Assembly: GCF_030149515.1 (NCBI RefSeq)
Contig: NZ_JASBRI010000020.1
Span: forward strand, 122,467 to 186,466
Origin: Maricaulis sp.
Lineage (GTDB): Bacteria; Pseudomonadota; Alphaproteobacteria; Caulobacterales; Maricaulaceae
Length of the DNA: 64,000 nucleotides
Reading direction: 5' to 3'
Shown: one piece after another, positions 53,696 through 59,954 of the stretch
How the letters are laid out: every line of letters starts with the position of its first letter
Numbering within the stretch: the stretch's first letter is position 1
Program-made: the position numbers and the translations under genes
Notes under the pieces: generated by a model
Told to the model about the DNA's origin: nothing
Database searches by the model: none
Seen by the model: the letters and a program-made list of their open reading frames with translations, nothing else

Positions 53696-53842
53696 CCTTC
53701 CCCTGACGGGGAAGGTGGGCCGAGGCAGAGCCTCGGGTCGGAAGGGGTGGGGGCGAGGTCTTGCCAAACCTGGCATCACCGGGATTCACCCCCTCCACCA
53801 CGCCTGCGGCGCGGTCCCCCTCCCCCATCAAGTGGGAGGATG
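53696..53842. repeat. Composite intergenic palindromic repeat, copy 2, inside the GTA cluster
   Basis: The same ordered parts as the copy at 4821-4981 are seen: a hairpin CCTTCCCCTGACGGGGAAGG, the phrase GTGGGCCGA leading into a second hairpin (CCGAGGCAGAGCCTCGG), GTCGGAAGGGG, a variable centre, and a right end with CCCCCTCCCC plus CCCATCAAGTGGG. It lies between gp8 and gp9 in a cluster where most neighbouring genes overlap. It carries no open frame and probably folds strongly in the GTA message. Confidence 0.72.
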
Positions 53843-53863
53843 GGCATTTGGGTCTCATTCGAG

Positions 53864-54280
53864 TCAGGCTTGATCGAGTACCCGCCCCATCACCGCCTTC
53901 AGCCGGACCAGGCCGCGTTTCACGCGCAGGTCGCGTGTGGTGAAGACGTCGCAATAGGCGGGCATCAGCGATATCAGGGTCCAGGGCGCGGGCAGGTCGA
54001 TATCGGCCTCGAAAAGGGCCGCCCGGATTGCCGCAACAATGGGTGCAGGATCGCCGTTGCGGCACCAGATCTCCAGGGAGAGCCGGTGTTCCGCGATGGA
54101 CACACCGTCGGCGCCGCGCTCCAGCGTTTCCGCCCGGCCCCAGCTGGCATTGGGATAGGCCGCGCGGGGGTCGCGTGTGTCAGACAGGCGCGGCGGATCG
54201 CCCAGCAGGCCGGTCACTCCGGCATCGAGCGCGAGGACGGCTTCGACCGCGGCGCGCAGGTCGGTTTCCGGGCCGCTCAC
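53864..54280 (-). CDS. GTA tail terminator protein (gp8, DUF3168)
   Basis: This 138-residue protein matches DUF3168 phage tail-completion proteins: LRAAVEAVLALDAGVTGLLGDPPRL, YPNASWGRAETLERGADGVSIAEHRLSLEIW, IRAALFEADI and a C-terminal GLVRLKAVMGRVLDQA. It caps the tail at its head-proximal end. It overlaps gp6 by 4 nt, which leaves no room for gp7. Confidence 0.9.
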   Translation of the reverse strand: MSGPETDLRAAVEAVLALDAGVTGLLGDPPRLSDTRDPRAAYPNASWGRAETLERGADGVSIAEHRLSLEIWCRNGDPAPIVAAIRAALFEADIDLPAPWTLISLMPAYCDVFTTRDLRVKRGLVRLKAVMGRVLDQA

Positions 54281-54855
54281 AGCTTCATGCTCCGATAGGG
54301 CAAAATGAGGCTGCCAGCGACCGGCGGCAGGGCGGCCTGCGCCCCGTCACCGGCCATCGCCACGACCAGCTGGAGGATGGCTTCGCGCAGCGGCGGCGGC
54401 ACGTCCTCGCCCTGATCGCCATAGCCGCAGCGGAAGCGGATCTCGATCCCGCCGGCACGGCGCCCCGGCTGTGGCCACACCGTATCCGGCTTCAGCGCGA
54501 TCCGCCCCGGCTCGGCCAGCGTGTCCACGAAAAACGCCGCCGGATCGAAATCCGACGGCGTGCCGTCCGCATCGTATGTGGTGACCGCCTCCAAAGCGAT
54601 CAGGGGCGGTTTGAGCAATCGGAATTGCGTACCGAAGGCCAGCATCCGCCCGTCCCCGTCCCAGCGGTCGCGCCGCTCCAGCCAGGTCTGGGCGAGAAGC
54701 GCCCGCCCGGTATCCCGCTCGACGCGTTCGCGCGCGGCGGCTATCCAGTGATTGATCGTATCGTCATGCGCATCGCCCGATATCCGCAACCGGGCCTTCG
54801 CCTCGGCCAGCGAAACGGGCTCCGCGGATGGCGGAGTGAGGCGTGTGAGGGACAT
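54277..54855 (-). CDS. GTA head-tail connector (gp6, adaptor)
   Basis: This 192-residue protein matches the phage gp6-like head-tail connector: VSLAEAKARLRISGDAHDDTINHWIAAARERVERDTGRAL, then WLERRDRW and a C-terminal helix (LREAILQLVVAMAGDG). It sits beneath the portal ring. The ATG at 54855 follows an AGGA site. Upstream on the coding strand is the 55033-55866 insert instead of the capsid gene. Confidence 0.88.
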   Translation of the reverse strand: MSLTRLTPPSAEPVSLAEAKARLRISGDAHDDTINHWIAAARERVERDTGRALLAQTWLERRDRWDGDGRMLAFGTQFRLLKPPLIALEAVTTYDADGTPSDFDPAAFFVDTLAEPGRIALKPDTVWPQPGRRAGGIEIRFRCGYGDQGEDVPPPLREAILQLVVAMAGDGAQAALPPVAGSLILPYRSMKL

Positions 54856-55032
54856 ATTTGAGATTCCTGTTGCTGCACGTCCTCAAGGTCACCTTGCCGT
54901 ATAGGGGATATTGGGAGGTGCAAATTAGGAGGGCCTGCCCATCCTACTGAGGACAGGCGAGGTGGAAAATTTAACACTGACAAGCTTTGGAGGCACAACT
55001 TTGGTTGATGGACCGCTTTTAATCGGCCTCAA
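54856..55032 (-). other. Non-coding spacer between the second insert and gp6
   Basis: No protein-like frame is visible. The stretch is lower in GC than the neighbouring GTA genes and includes a hairpin at 54933-54958 (GCCTG with CAGGC and an inner TCCT with AGGA), without a T-run. It contains the gp6 ribosome site (AGGA, 14-11 nt before ATG). Confidence 0.5.
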
Positions 55033-55566
55033 CTAGACGGTCGCGTGATTGCCGCCATGCCGGTGGGTATCTGTCCAGTCGAACCGAACCACTTTTTGCG
55101 TCATCGCTTGAGCTCTTACTGGATTCTCGAGCAAGGCAACAAACGTCTTGGCTTTCTCTCGTCCAAACAAAAACGAGCATTCAGCCGATGCCAACCCCGC
55201 GTGCAGAAGCGCTACGATGAAGTGCTCTGCTTGTTTCTTCGAGATCGCACTCATGGCAGCCTCAGCGCTCTGCGCTATTTCTGACTGTTGTCGCGCAGGG
55301 GCTGGACCATTGGTAAGGATATAAAGCAGAAAGTTCGCGAAATCCTTGTCCATTGTGCCTTCTGCCATCGCGTCAATCATTAGCTTTACGATGTCAGGCA
55401 CTGGCTGCACGCGTTCATCATAGACCGCGTTAGCGTGCTTGAAGAATTCCTCTGTGTGATAATAGCGACGCTTGAGCGATTCAGCCCATCGCTTCGCGCA
55501 CGCAGCCACACCCCAGAGGACCAACAGCGCAACTACGCCGAAAACTATGACAATGATGGGTATCAT
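55033..55566 (-). CDS. Unrecognised membrane-anchored protein, insert 2 (177 aa)
   Basis: The protein opens with a single hydrophobic anchor (residues 2-22, IPIIVIVFGVVALLVLWGV) and a basic stop-transfer KRWAESLKRR. A helical soluble domain follows, with VPDIVKLMIDAMAEGTMDKDFANFLL and the core KKQAEHF (residues 110-116). The start at 55566 has a perfect GGAGG 5 nt upstream. It forms a pair with the gene at 55621-55866 and lies inside the GTA cluster between capsid and gp6. It resembles the insert-1 protein at 59186-59668 in size, anchor and K-x-x-A-x-H-F core. No known family; GC is lower than in its neighbours. Confidence 0.75.
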   Translation of the reverse strand: MIPIIVIVFGVVALLVLWGVAACAKRWAESLKRRYYHTEEFFKHANAVYDERVQPVPDIVKLMIDAMAEGTMDKDFANFLLYILTNGPAPARQQSEIAQSAEAAMSAISKKQAEHFIVALLHAGLASAECSFLFGREKAKTFVALLENPVRAQAMTQKVVRFDWTDTHRHGGNHATV

Positions 55567-55620
55567 AAGGCCTCCGAGATTGGAGTTGCTAACACCAAAT
55601 TGTGTCTATGGCGAGACCGT

Positions 55621-55866
55621 TCAACCCTTACGAGAGCGTAACCGTTCATGTTCTCGTGCATGCAACCGCTTGATTTTGTCTCTTTCCGTTCGCGCACTGA
55701 TAACAGCAGCCCACCCTTCAAGAATCGTCTTGAACATGCTGCCGATGCCATCAAAAACCTGACGCCCTCGCACCAAAACAACCAACAAAAACAAAGAAAT
55801 CAGAAAAACAGTTGGCCCAAAACCAACTGCTTGCTCCAATACTTCGTTCCCATCGAAGTTTTCCAA
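55621..55866 (-). CDS. Unrecognised small membrane protein, insert 2 (81 aa)
   Basis: This frame begins at TTG 55866 with GGGGGAG about 12 nt upstream. The product is acidic at its N-terminus (MENFDGNEVLEQ), has one strong span (PTVFLISLFLLVVLV, about residues 18-32), an amphipathic segment and a highly basic end (RTERDKIKRLHAREHERLRSRKG). It is 54 nt upstream of the larger insert-2 gene and likely co-expressed. A small helper or holin-like role is possible but purely speculative. Confidence 0.6.
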   Translation of the reverse strand: MENFDGNEVLEQAVGFGPTVFLISLFLLVVLVRGRQVFDGIGSMFKTILEGWAAVISARTERDKIKRLHAREHERLRSRKG

Positions 55867-56002
55867 CGAATCTCTAGCTCCCCCGCGTTAAGAACGCGTT
55901 GATAGAGTTGCAACAATTTGAATGCAAGCCACAGGTTGTCTCGCCTTCTCGCTGTCTGTGGAAGAAGGTTGCAATGGTTTCCGGAAGGCCCACCAAGGCG
56001 GC

Positions 56003-56040
56003 AAAAGGTCGTACGAGCAGACCTGCGGGCACATACGACC
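56003..56040 (-). terminator. Candidate intrinsic terminator after the capsid gene
   Basis: Reading the coding (minus) strand, GGTCGTA (56040-56034) pairs with TACGACC (56013-56007) around a 20-nt apical region that holds an inner GCA/TGC pairing. TTTTG follows directly (56006-56002). It lies 50 nt downstream of the capsid stop and upstream of insert 2, so it would limit transcription into gp6 and later genes unless bypassed. Confidence 0.55.
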
Positions 56041-56089
56041 TTCAACCACAACAAAACCTATCCAGATTCTGCGATATTGCTTTGAAAGA

Positions 56090-57307
56090 TCAGCTCACCC
56101 CGAACTTCAGCAGCTTGATGGCCTCGAAGTCCTGCACCCCGCCGCCGACGCGTTTGGTGGTGTAGAAGAGAACGTAGGGTTTGGCCGAATACGGGTCGCG
56201 CAGCACTTCCACGCCCTGGCGGTCGAGGACGAGATAGCCTTTTTCAAAGTCGCCGAAGGCGATGGCGAAGGCGCCGGTGCCGATATCGGGCATGTCCTCG
56301 GCCTCGGTGACCGGATAGCCCAGCAGCGTCGACGTTCCGGCCTCGCTCAGCGAGGGCTGCCAGAGATAATTGCCGTCGGCATCCTTGAAGCGGCGTACGG
56401 CGGAAACGGTCTGGCGGTTCATCACGAAACGGCCGCGGGCGCGATAGCCGGTCTTGGGTGCATAGATCAGGTCGATCAGCGCGTCGGCCGGATCGGACGC
56501 GTCGAACCCGCCATCCGTGCCCGTGGCGACATAGCCCAGCTCGCCCCAGGCCTGATTGCCCTCGGCGGTCTTGGTGTAGTCGAGAAAGCCGCGCGGCTTG
56601 CCAATGCCATCGCCGGAAACGAAGGCTGCGCCCTCCTGCACCGCGAACACGTCGCGCACCTCCTCGGCCAGCCATTGCTCGATATCGACCATGGCGTCGT
56701 CCAGCAATTGCTGGGTCGCGGCCGGCATGGCGTAGATCTCGGCGGTGGGGAAATCCAGCAGGTCCAGCGTGGGAGTGCCGGTCTCCGGCCGCGCCGCGGT
56801 TTCCGCCACCCAGCCCGACACGGCCCCGCCCATCGAGACCGGTTTGCGGAACAGGCTGGCGGAGGTCTGGCGCACCGTGGCGATGGCGCGGATCGGCGAC
56901 GCCTCGGTGAGCAGGCGGTCGATCTGTGCTTCCGTCTCGGGCGGCACGATATAGCCGCCATCGGCATCCGAACCGGCGCTGGCCGCCTTGGCCTCGTGGA
57001 GCCCGGCAGTATCGCCGCGGCGCATATAGGACGTCCAGGCCGCGCATTCCGGACCGGTGCCGCCGCTGGCCAGACCCGGCCTCGCACCTTCGCTGATGAG
57101 GCGGTCGAGGGCGGATTTCTGCTGTGTGAGATCGCTGTCGATGCGCTGCAGCTTTTCCTCCAGCAGCACATCGGCCGAGGCCCTGGCGTCGAGCTCGTCG
57201 AGGCGAGCGTCATTGGCCTGTTTGAAGGCTTCAAAGGCGGTGAGCACCTCGCCCAGCGCCGCCCGCGTCTCGGCCGAGACCGGGTTCATCTTGGTTTCCT
57301 TGGTCAT
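56090..57307 (-). CDS. GTA major capsid protein (gp5, HK97 fold)
   Basis: This 405-residue HK97-type capsid protein has an N-terminal coiled-coil scaffolding segment (FEAFKQANDARLDELDARA and LLEEKLQRIDSDLTQQKSALDRL, about residues 25-75) that is expected to be removed by gp4. Then come the capsid core GGYIVPPETEAQIDRLLTEASPIR, AAFVSGDGIGKPRGFLDY, GRFVMNRQTVSAVRRFKDADGNYLW and LLGYPVTEAEDMP. The start at 57307 has an AAGGAAA site. It follows gp4 by 26 nt. Confidence 0.95.
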   Translation of the reverse strand: MTKETKMNPVSAETRAALGEVLTAFEAFKQANDARLDELDARASADVLLEEKLQRIDSDLTQQKSALDRLISEGARPGLASGGTGPECAAWTSYMRRGDTAGLHEAKAASAGSDADGGYIVPPETEAQIDRLLTEASPIRAIATVRQTSASLFRKPVSMGGAVSGWVAETAARPETGTPTLDLLDFPTAEIYAMPAATQQLLDDAMVDIEQWLAEEVRDVFAVQEGAAFVSGDGIGKPRGFLDYTKTAEGNQAWGELGYVATGTDGGFDASDPADALIDLIYAPKTGYRARGRFVMNRQTVSAVRRFKDADGNYLWQPSLSEAGTSTLLGYPVTEAEDMPDIGTGAFAIAFGDFEKGYLVLDRQGVEVLRDPYSAKPYVLFYTTKRVGGGVQDFEAIKLLKFGVS

Positions 57308-57333
57308 GGAGTTTCCTTGGTTGCGAAGGGAGT

Positions 57334-57762
57334 TCAGGCCGCCCGCGCGGCCGGCTCGGCGAGCCGCAGGCGGGCCTGCGGCAGCATGGGAAAGGTCACG
57401 ATGGAGACCTCCCAGAGATCGATGTCGAACAGATCGCGGCCGCGCGGGCGCCGCGCCGCGGCATGACGGGTGCGAAACCCGATGGACAGGCCGGTGACCG
57501 CCCCGCGCGCCACCAGCCCCGCCACCGTCCGCCCGCGCGGTCCTTCGGGCAGGATCTCGCCGGCAACGAACAGGCCGCGCGCATCCTCGCGCAGCGTGGT
57601 CCACACACCGACCGGTTCGGCCGGATCGTGCTGGAACAGCATCGGCACGGAGGGTTTCAGCCGCAGCGCCCGGGCAAAGGCCCCGCGATGCACGACATCG
57701 CCGGACAGGTCCGCCAGGCCGAACAGCGAGGCGTGCCCCTGGATCGGCAGGGGGTGAGGCAT
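57334..57762 (-). CDS. GTA prohead maturation protease (gp4, HK97 family)
   Basis: This 142-residue serine protease trims the capsid scaffold. The catalytic His is in MLFQHDPAEPVG (about residue 44) and the Ser in TGLSIGFRTRHA (about residue 93), with the FDIDLWEVSIVTFPM ending that supplies the acidic residue. Start 57762 gives MPHPLPIQGHASLFG. It follows gp3.5 68 nt downstream. Length is shorter than free phage proteases but normal for GTAs. Confidence 0.92.
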   Translation of the reverse strand: MPHPLPIQGHASLFGLADLSGDVVHRGAFARALRLKPSVPMLFQHDPAEPVGVWTTLREDARGLFVAGEILPEGPRGRTVAGLVARGAVTGLSIGFRTRHAAARRPRGRDLFDIDLWEVSIVTFPMLPQARLRLAEPAARAA

Positions 57763-57789
57763 GGTGGGATTTCCTTGTGGTTTTTCAGG

Positions 57790-57806
57790 AAGCGCGGCGC
57801 GCGCTT
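57790..57806. repeat. Hairpin between gp3.5 and gp4
   Basis: AAGCGCG (57790-57796) pairs perfectly with CGCGCTT (57800-57806) over a 3-nt loop. On the coding strand only two T follow (CTTCCTG), so it is a weak terminator or attenuator at best. It lies 24 nt downstream of the gp3.5 stop. Confidence 0.4.
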
Positions 57807-57830
57807 TTCCAATGGGACGCGGGGAGGGAA

Positions 57831-58070
57831 CTACTCGTCCATCCGCCGTTCGATGCGCACCAGGCTTTCCCGGGCCAGGCGCATTTCCGCTTCCAGGCGT
57901 GCGAGGCGTTCGGCCAGGGGTTCGGTGCGCAGGTTTTCCCGTTCCAGCTGGTCCAGCCGTTCGGCCACGCGGCCCGACCAGATCAGCGCGCCGCCGCTCT
58001 GCAGGCCGATGGCCAGGAGCACGCCCAGCGTGATCTGGCGCTGCAGGGTCCATCCGGTCTTTGTCGTCAT
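57831..58070 (-). CDS. GTA small membrane protein (gp3.5-like)
   Basis: This 79-residue protein has one hydrophobic segment (QITLGVLLAIGLQSGGALIW) followed by a coiled coil (LDQLERENLRTEPLAERLARLEAEMRLARESLVRIERR). It sits between the portal and protease genes exactly where RcGTA has its gp3.5. The start at 58070 overlaps the portal stop by 4 nt (ATGA). Its function is not known; the coiled coil may contact the portal or scaffold. Confidence 0.8.
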   Translation of the reverse strand: MTTKTGWTLQRQITLGVLLAIGLQSGGALIWSGRVAERLDQLERENLRTEPLAERLARLEAEMRLARESLVRIERRMDE

Positions 58071-59113
58071 GACACGTCCTCCCGCGGCACCGCGCGCTCG
58101 TCGGCGGCCACACCCAGCCCGTCGCCGAACCAGGGCTGCAGCCACACTTCCAGCGCCCGCGCCGTCTTGCGCGCCAGCGGCAGGACGGTCTGGCGCCAGA
58201 AAGCCTGGTTGGCTTCGCGATAGTTGGAATAGGTATTGTCCCCGGGCAGGCCCAGCAGCAGCGGCGGCACGCCGAAGGCCAGCGCGATCTCGCGTGCGGC
58301 CTCGCGCCGGGCCTCGATGAAATCCATCTCCGCGGGGGAGAGCGCCATCGGCTTCCAGTCCAGCCCGCCCTCCAGCAGCAGCGGCCGGCCGGCATTCGCC
58401 GCCCCCGTATGCGCACCGGTCAGCTCGGCCTTGAGGCGCTCGAACTGTTCTCCGGTGAGCTGGCCGTCGGCGCCGTTGAAGACCAGGGCTCCGGAGGGCC
58501 GCGCAGCATTGTCCACCAGGGACCGTGCCCAGTCCGCCGAGGCGGTGTGCAGATCCAGCGCCCGGCCGGCCGGTTCCAGCGGCGAAAGCCCGTAGTGATC
58601 GTCGCCGGGATGGAAAAGCCGCATGTGGAAAACCGGCGTGCGGCCGGTCGCCCGGTCGCGTTCGAACCGGCGCTTGCCGCCCGCCACCGAATATTCCCAG
58701 CCCGCCGGCCAGCCGCTGGCATCGGCCAGTACACGCATGCGATCCGGGCGCAGGATGAAAAGCTCGCGCGGGGCGCCGTCCAGGCTGGACACTTCCAGAT
58801 AGGCATTTCCCGCCAGCTGTAGAAAACCATAGAGCGTTTCCCACAGCTCCGGACCGGACGTATCCGCATTGGGCCGGTTCAAAAGCCGTTGCGCCGCGCG
58901 CTCGGACGCCTCGAAAGGCAGCGAGGCCGCCGCCTCGGCGATCAGACGCACGCAGCGATTGGCGATCGCATTGCGCGCATAGCCCGCCTGCATCTGCGCC
59001 GGCAGCGCCCGCGGCCGCCAGCCATTGCCGCGCCCGGCGGCCAGCGAGACCAGCCGGCTGGATACAGCCGTCTTCACATCCCGGCGCAGAAGCCCGGAAA
59101 GCCAGTTGGACAT
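58067..59113 (-). CDS. GTA portal protein (gp3, HK97 family)
   Basis: This 348-residue portal is the dodecameric ring through which DNA is pumped. Marks are AIANRCVRLIAEAAASLPF, YGFLQLAGNAYLEV, FILRPDRMRV, the FHPGDDHYGLSPLEPAGRAL segment and a stem helix LAFGVPPLLLGLPGDNTYSNYREANQAFW. The start at 59113 (MSNWLSGLLRRD) has a strong GGGAGGA at 5 nt. A terminator-like hairpin lies just upstream (59126-59158). Confidence 0.94.
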   Translation of the reverse strand: MSNWLSGLLRRDVKTAVSSRLVSLAAGRGNGWRPRALPAQMQAGYARNAIANRCVRLIAEAAASLPFEASERAAQRLLNRPNADTSGPELWETLYGFLQLAGNAYLEVSSLDGAPRELFILRPDRMRVLADASGWPAGWEYSVAGGKRRFERDRATGRTPVFHMRLFHPGDDHYGLSPLEPAGRALDLHTASADWARSLVDNAARPSGALVFNGADGQLTGEQFERLKAELTGAHTGAANAGRPLLLEGGLDWKPMALSPAEMDFIEARREAAREIALAFGVPPLLLGLPGDNTYSNYREANQAFWRQTVLPLARKTARALEVWLQPWFGDGLGVAADERAVPREDVS

Positions 59114-59125
59114 GGAAGTCCTCCC

Positions 59126-59158
59126 AATAAAAAAGCGCCTGCCGTTCAGCAAGCGCTT
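59126..59158 (-). terminator. Candidate intrinsic terminator upstream of portal
   Basis: On the coding (minus) strand AAGCGC (59158-59153) pairs with GCGCTT (59138-59133). An inner CTG/CAG (59149-59147 with 59141-59139) closes an AACGG loop, and six T then ATT follow (59134-59126). It lies between the first insert and the portal ribosome site, in the middle of the GTA cluster. It is the most convincing intrinsic-terminator candidate in the cluster. Confidence 0.75.
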
Positions 59159-59185
59159 GAAGTTTGAAACGTGCCGGGGCCGGTC

Positions 59186-59668
59186 CTAGGGACGGGAAAC
59201 GCCCGAACCGAAGCGTGGCGCCAGATCCAGATTGGTCAGCGCCAGCGTGCCTTTCACCGAAGCCAAGCTTCCCTTCGCCATCAAGGCGAACAGCATTTCC
59301 ACGAGCAGGACGAACGCAAAAGGCGGGTTGGCGCAGAAAGCCGATACGGCATGACGCTGCATGAAATGCGCGGCTCTTTCCTTCTGCAGGAATTCCTGCA
59401 GGAAGCTCCGCGCTTCGGCTTCGCTTCCGTCAAACACATGGCGCGGGAAATTGACGGCCAGCGCTATCGGAACCTGCCAGCAAAAGGCGTCGTCCAGCAT
59501 GTCGGAGACAAGCTGTTTCTCGCGTTCGCCATAGAGCGGCGACTGAAGGATTTCCTGTCCGGCTTCCGCAAGCTCCATGCGATAGGGCCGGACGAATTTC
59601 ACCAGCAGCAGCGCCGCCACCGGGTACACCGCCGGAATTGTCAGGGCAATCAGAACAGGTGTCAGCAT
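59186..59668 (-). CDS. Unrecognised membrane-anchored protein, insert 1 (160 aa)
   Basis: The protein starts with a hydrophobic anchor (residues 2-26, VLIALTIPAVYPVAALLLVKFV) and a basic RPYR stop, then a helical domain with REKQLVSDMLDDAFCWQVPIAL. The core KERAAHF (residues 96-102) resembles KKQAEHF in the insert-2 protein. A second hydrophobic stretch (PFAFVLLVEMLFALMA) is near residues 116-131. It overlaps its partner (59662-59904) by 7 nt, and sits between terL and portal where known GTAs have no gene. No family is recognised. Confidence 0.75.
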   Translation of the reverse strand: MLTPVLIALTIPAVYPVAALLLVKFVRPYRMELAEAGQEILQSPLYGEREKQLVSDMLDDAFCWQVPIALAVNFPRHVFDGSEAEARSFLQEFLQKERAAHFMQRHAVSAFCANPPFAFVLLVEMLFALMAKGSLASVKGTLALTNLDLAPRFGSGVSRP

Positions 59669-59904
59669 GCACTCACCTTCACGCCTTGCCGCGCCCTCGC
59701 ATCGACGGCGATCGATCCCAGAACGAGGAAGAGGAACAGAGGCGGAGCCAGCCACCAGACATTCTTCCGGAAGAACGCCTGCATCTCGTCGCCGAAACCG
59801 AACAGTTGCGGCCAGAAATAAAGATCGGCCCCCACGGCGCCCATCCTCATCAATACGCGCCAGACCGCCGCCATATCGTCCCGCTTCCCACAAATCTCTA
59901 CCAC
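59662..59904 (-). CDS. Unrecognised small membrane protein, insert 1 (up to 80 aa)
   Basis: The frame opens at GTG 59904, but the ATG at 59874 (MAAVWRVLMRMGAV) has a GGGA nearby and is the likelier start. One strong span (WWLAPPLFLFLVLGSIAV) is followed by a basic end. It begins about 50 nt after the terL stop and overlaps the larger insert-1 gene by 7 nt, so the two are probably translated together. Function is unknown; pairing with an anchored partner echoes insert 2. Confidence 0.6.
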   Translation of the reverse strand: MVEICGKRDDMAAVWRVLMRMGAVGADLYFWPQLFGFGDEMQAFFRKNVWWLAPPLFLFLVLGSIAVDARARQGVKVSAC

Positions 59905-59954
59905 TGCTTGTAACAGATTTGGTGCTCTCTATAACGTAGCAGCAACTTGTCCAC

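Noticed and set aside
55867..56002. A possible promoter (TTGCAT then TATCAA with 17-nt spacing) before insert 2
   Set aside because: Matches to the -35 and -10 consensus are only 3/6 and 4/6, too weak to list as a feature.
55800..56054. An 84-codon minus-strand frame overlapping the insert-2 small gene
   Set aside because: It overlaps the better-supported frame at 55621-55866 in a different register, has no ribosome site and no recognisable feature.
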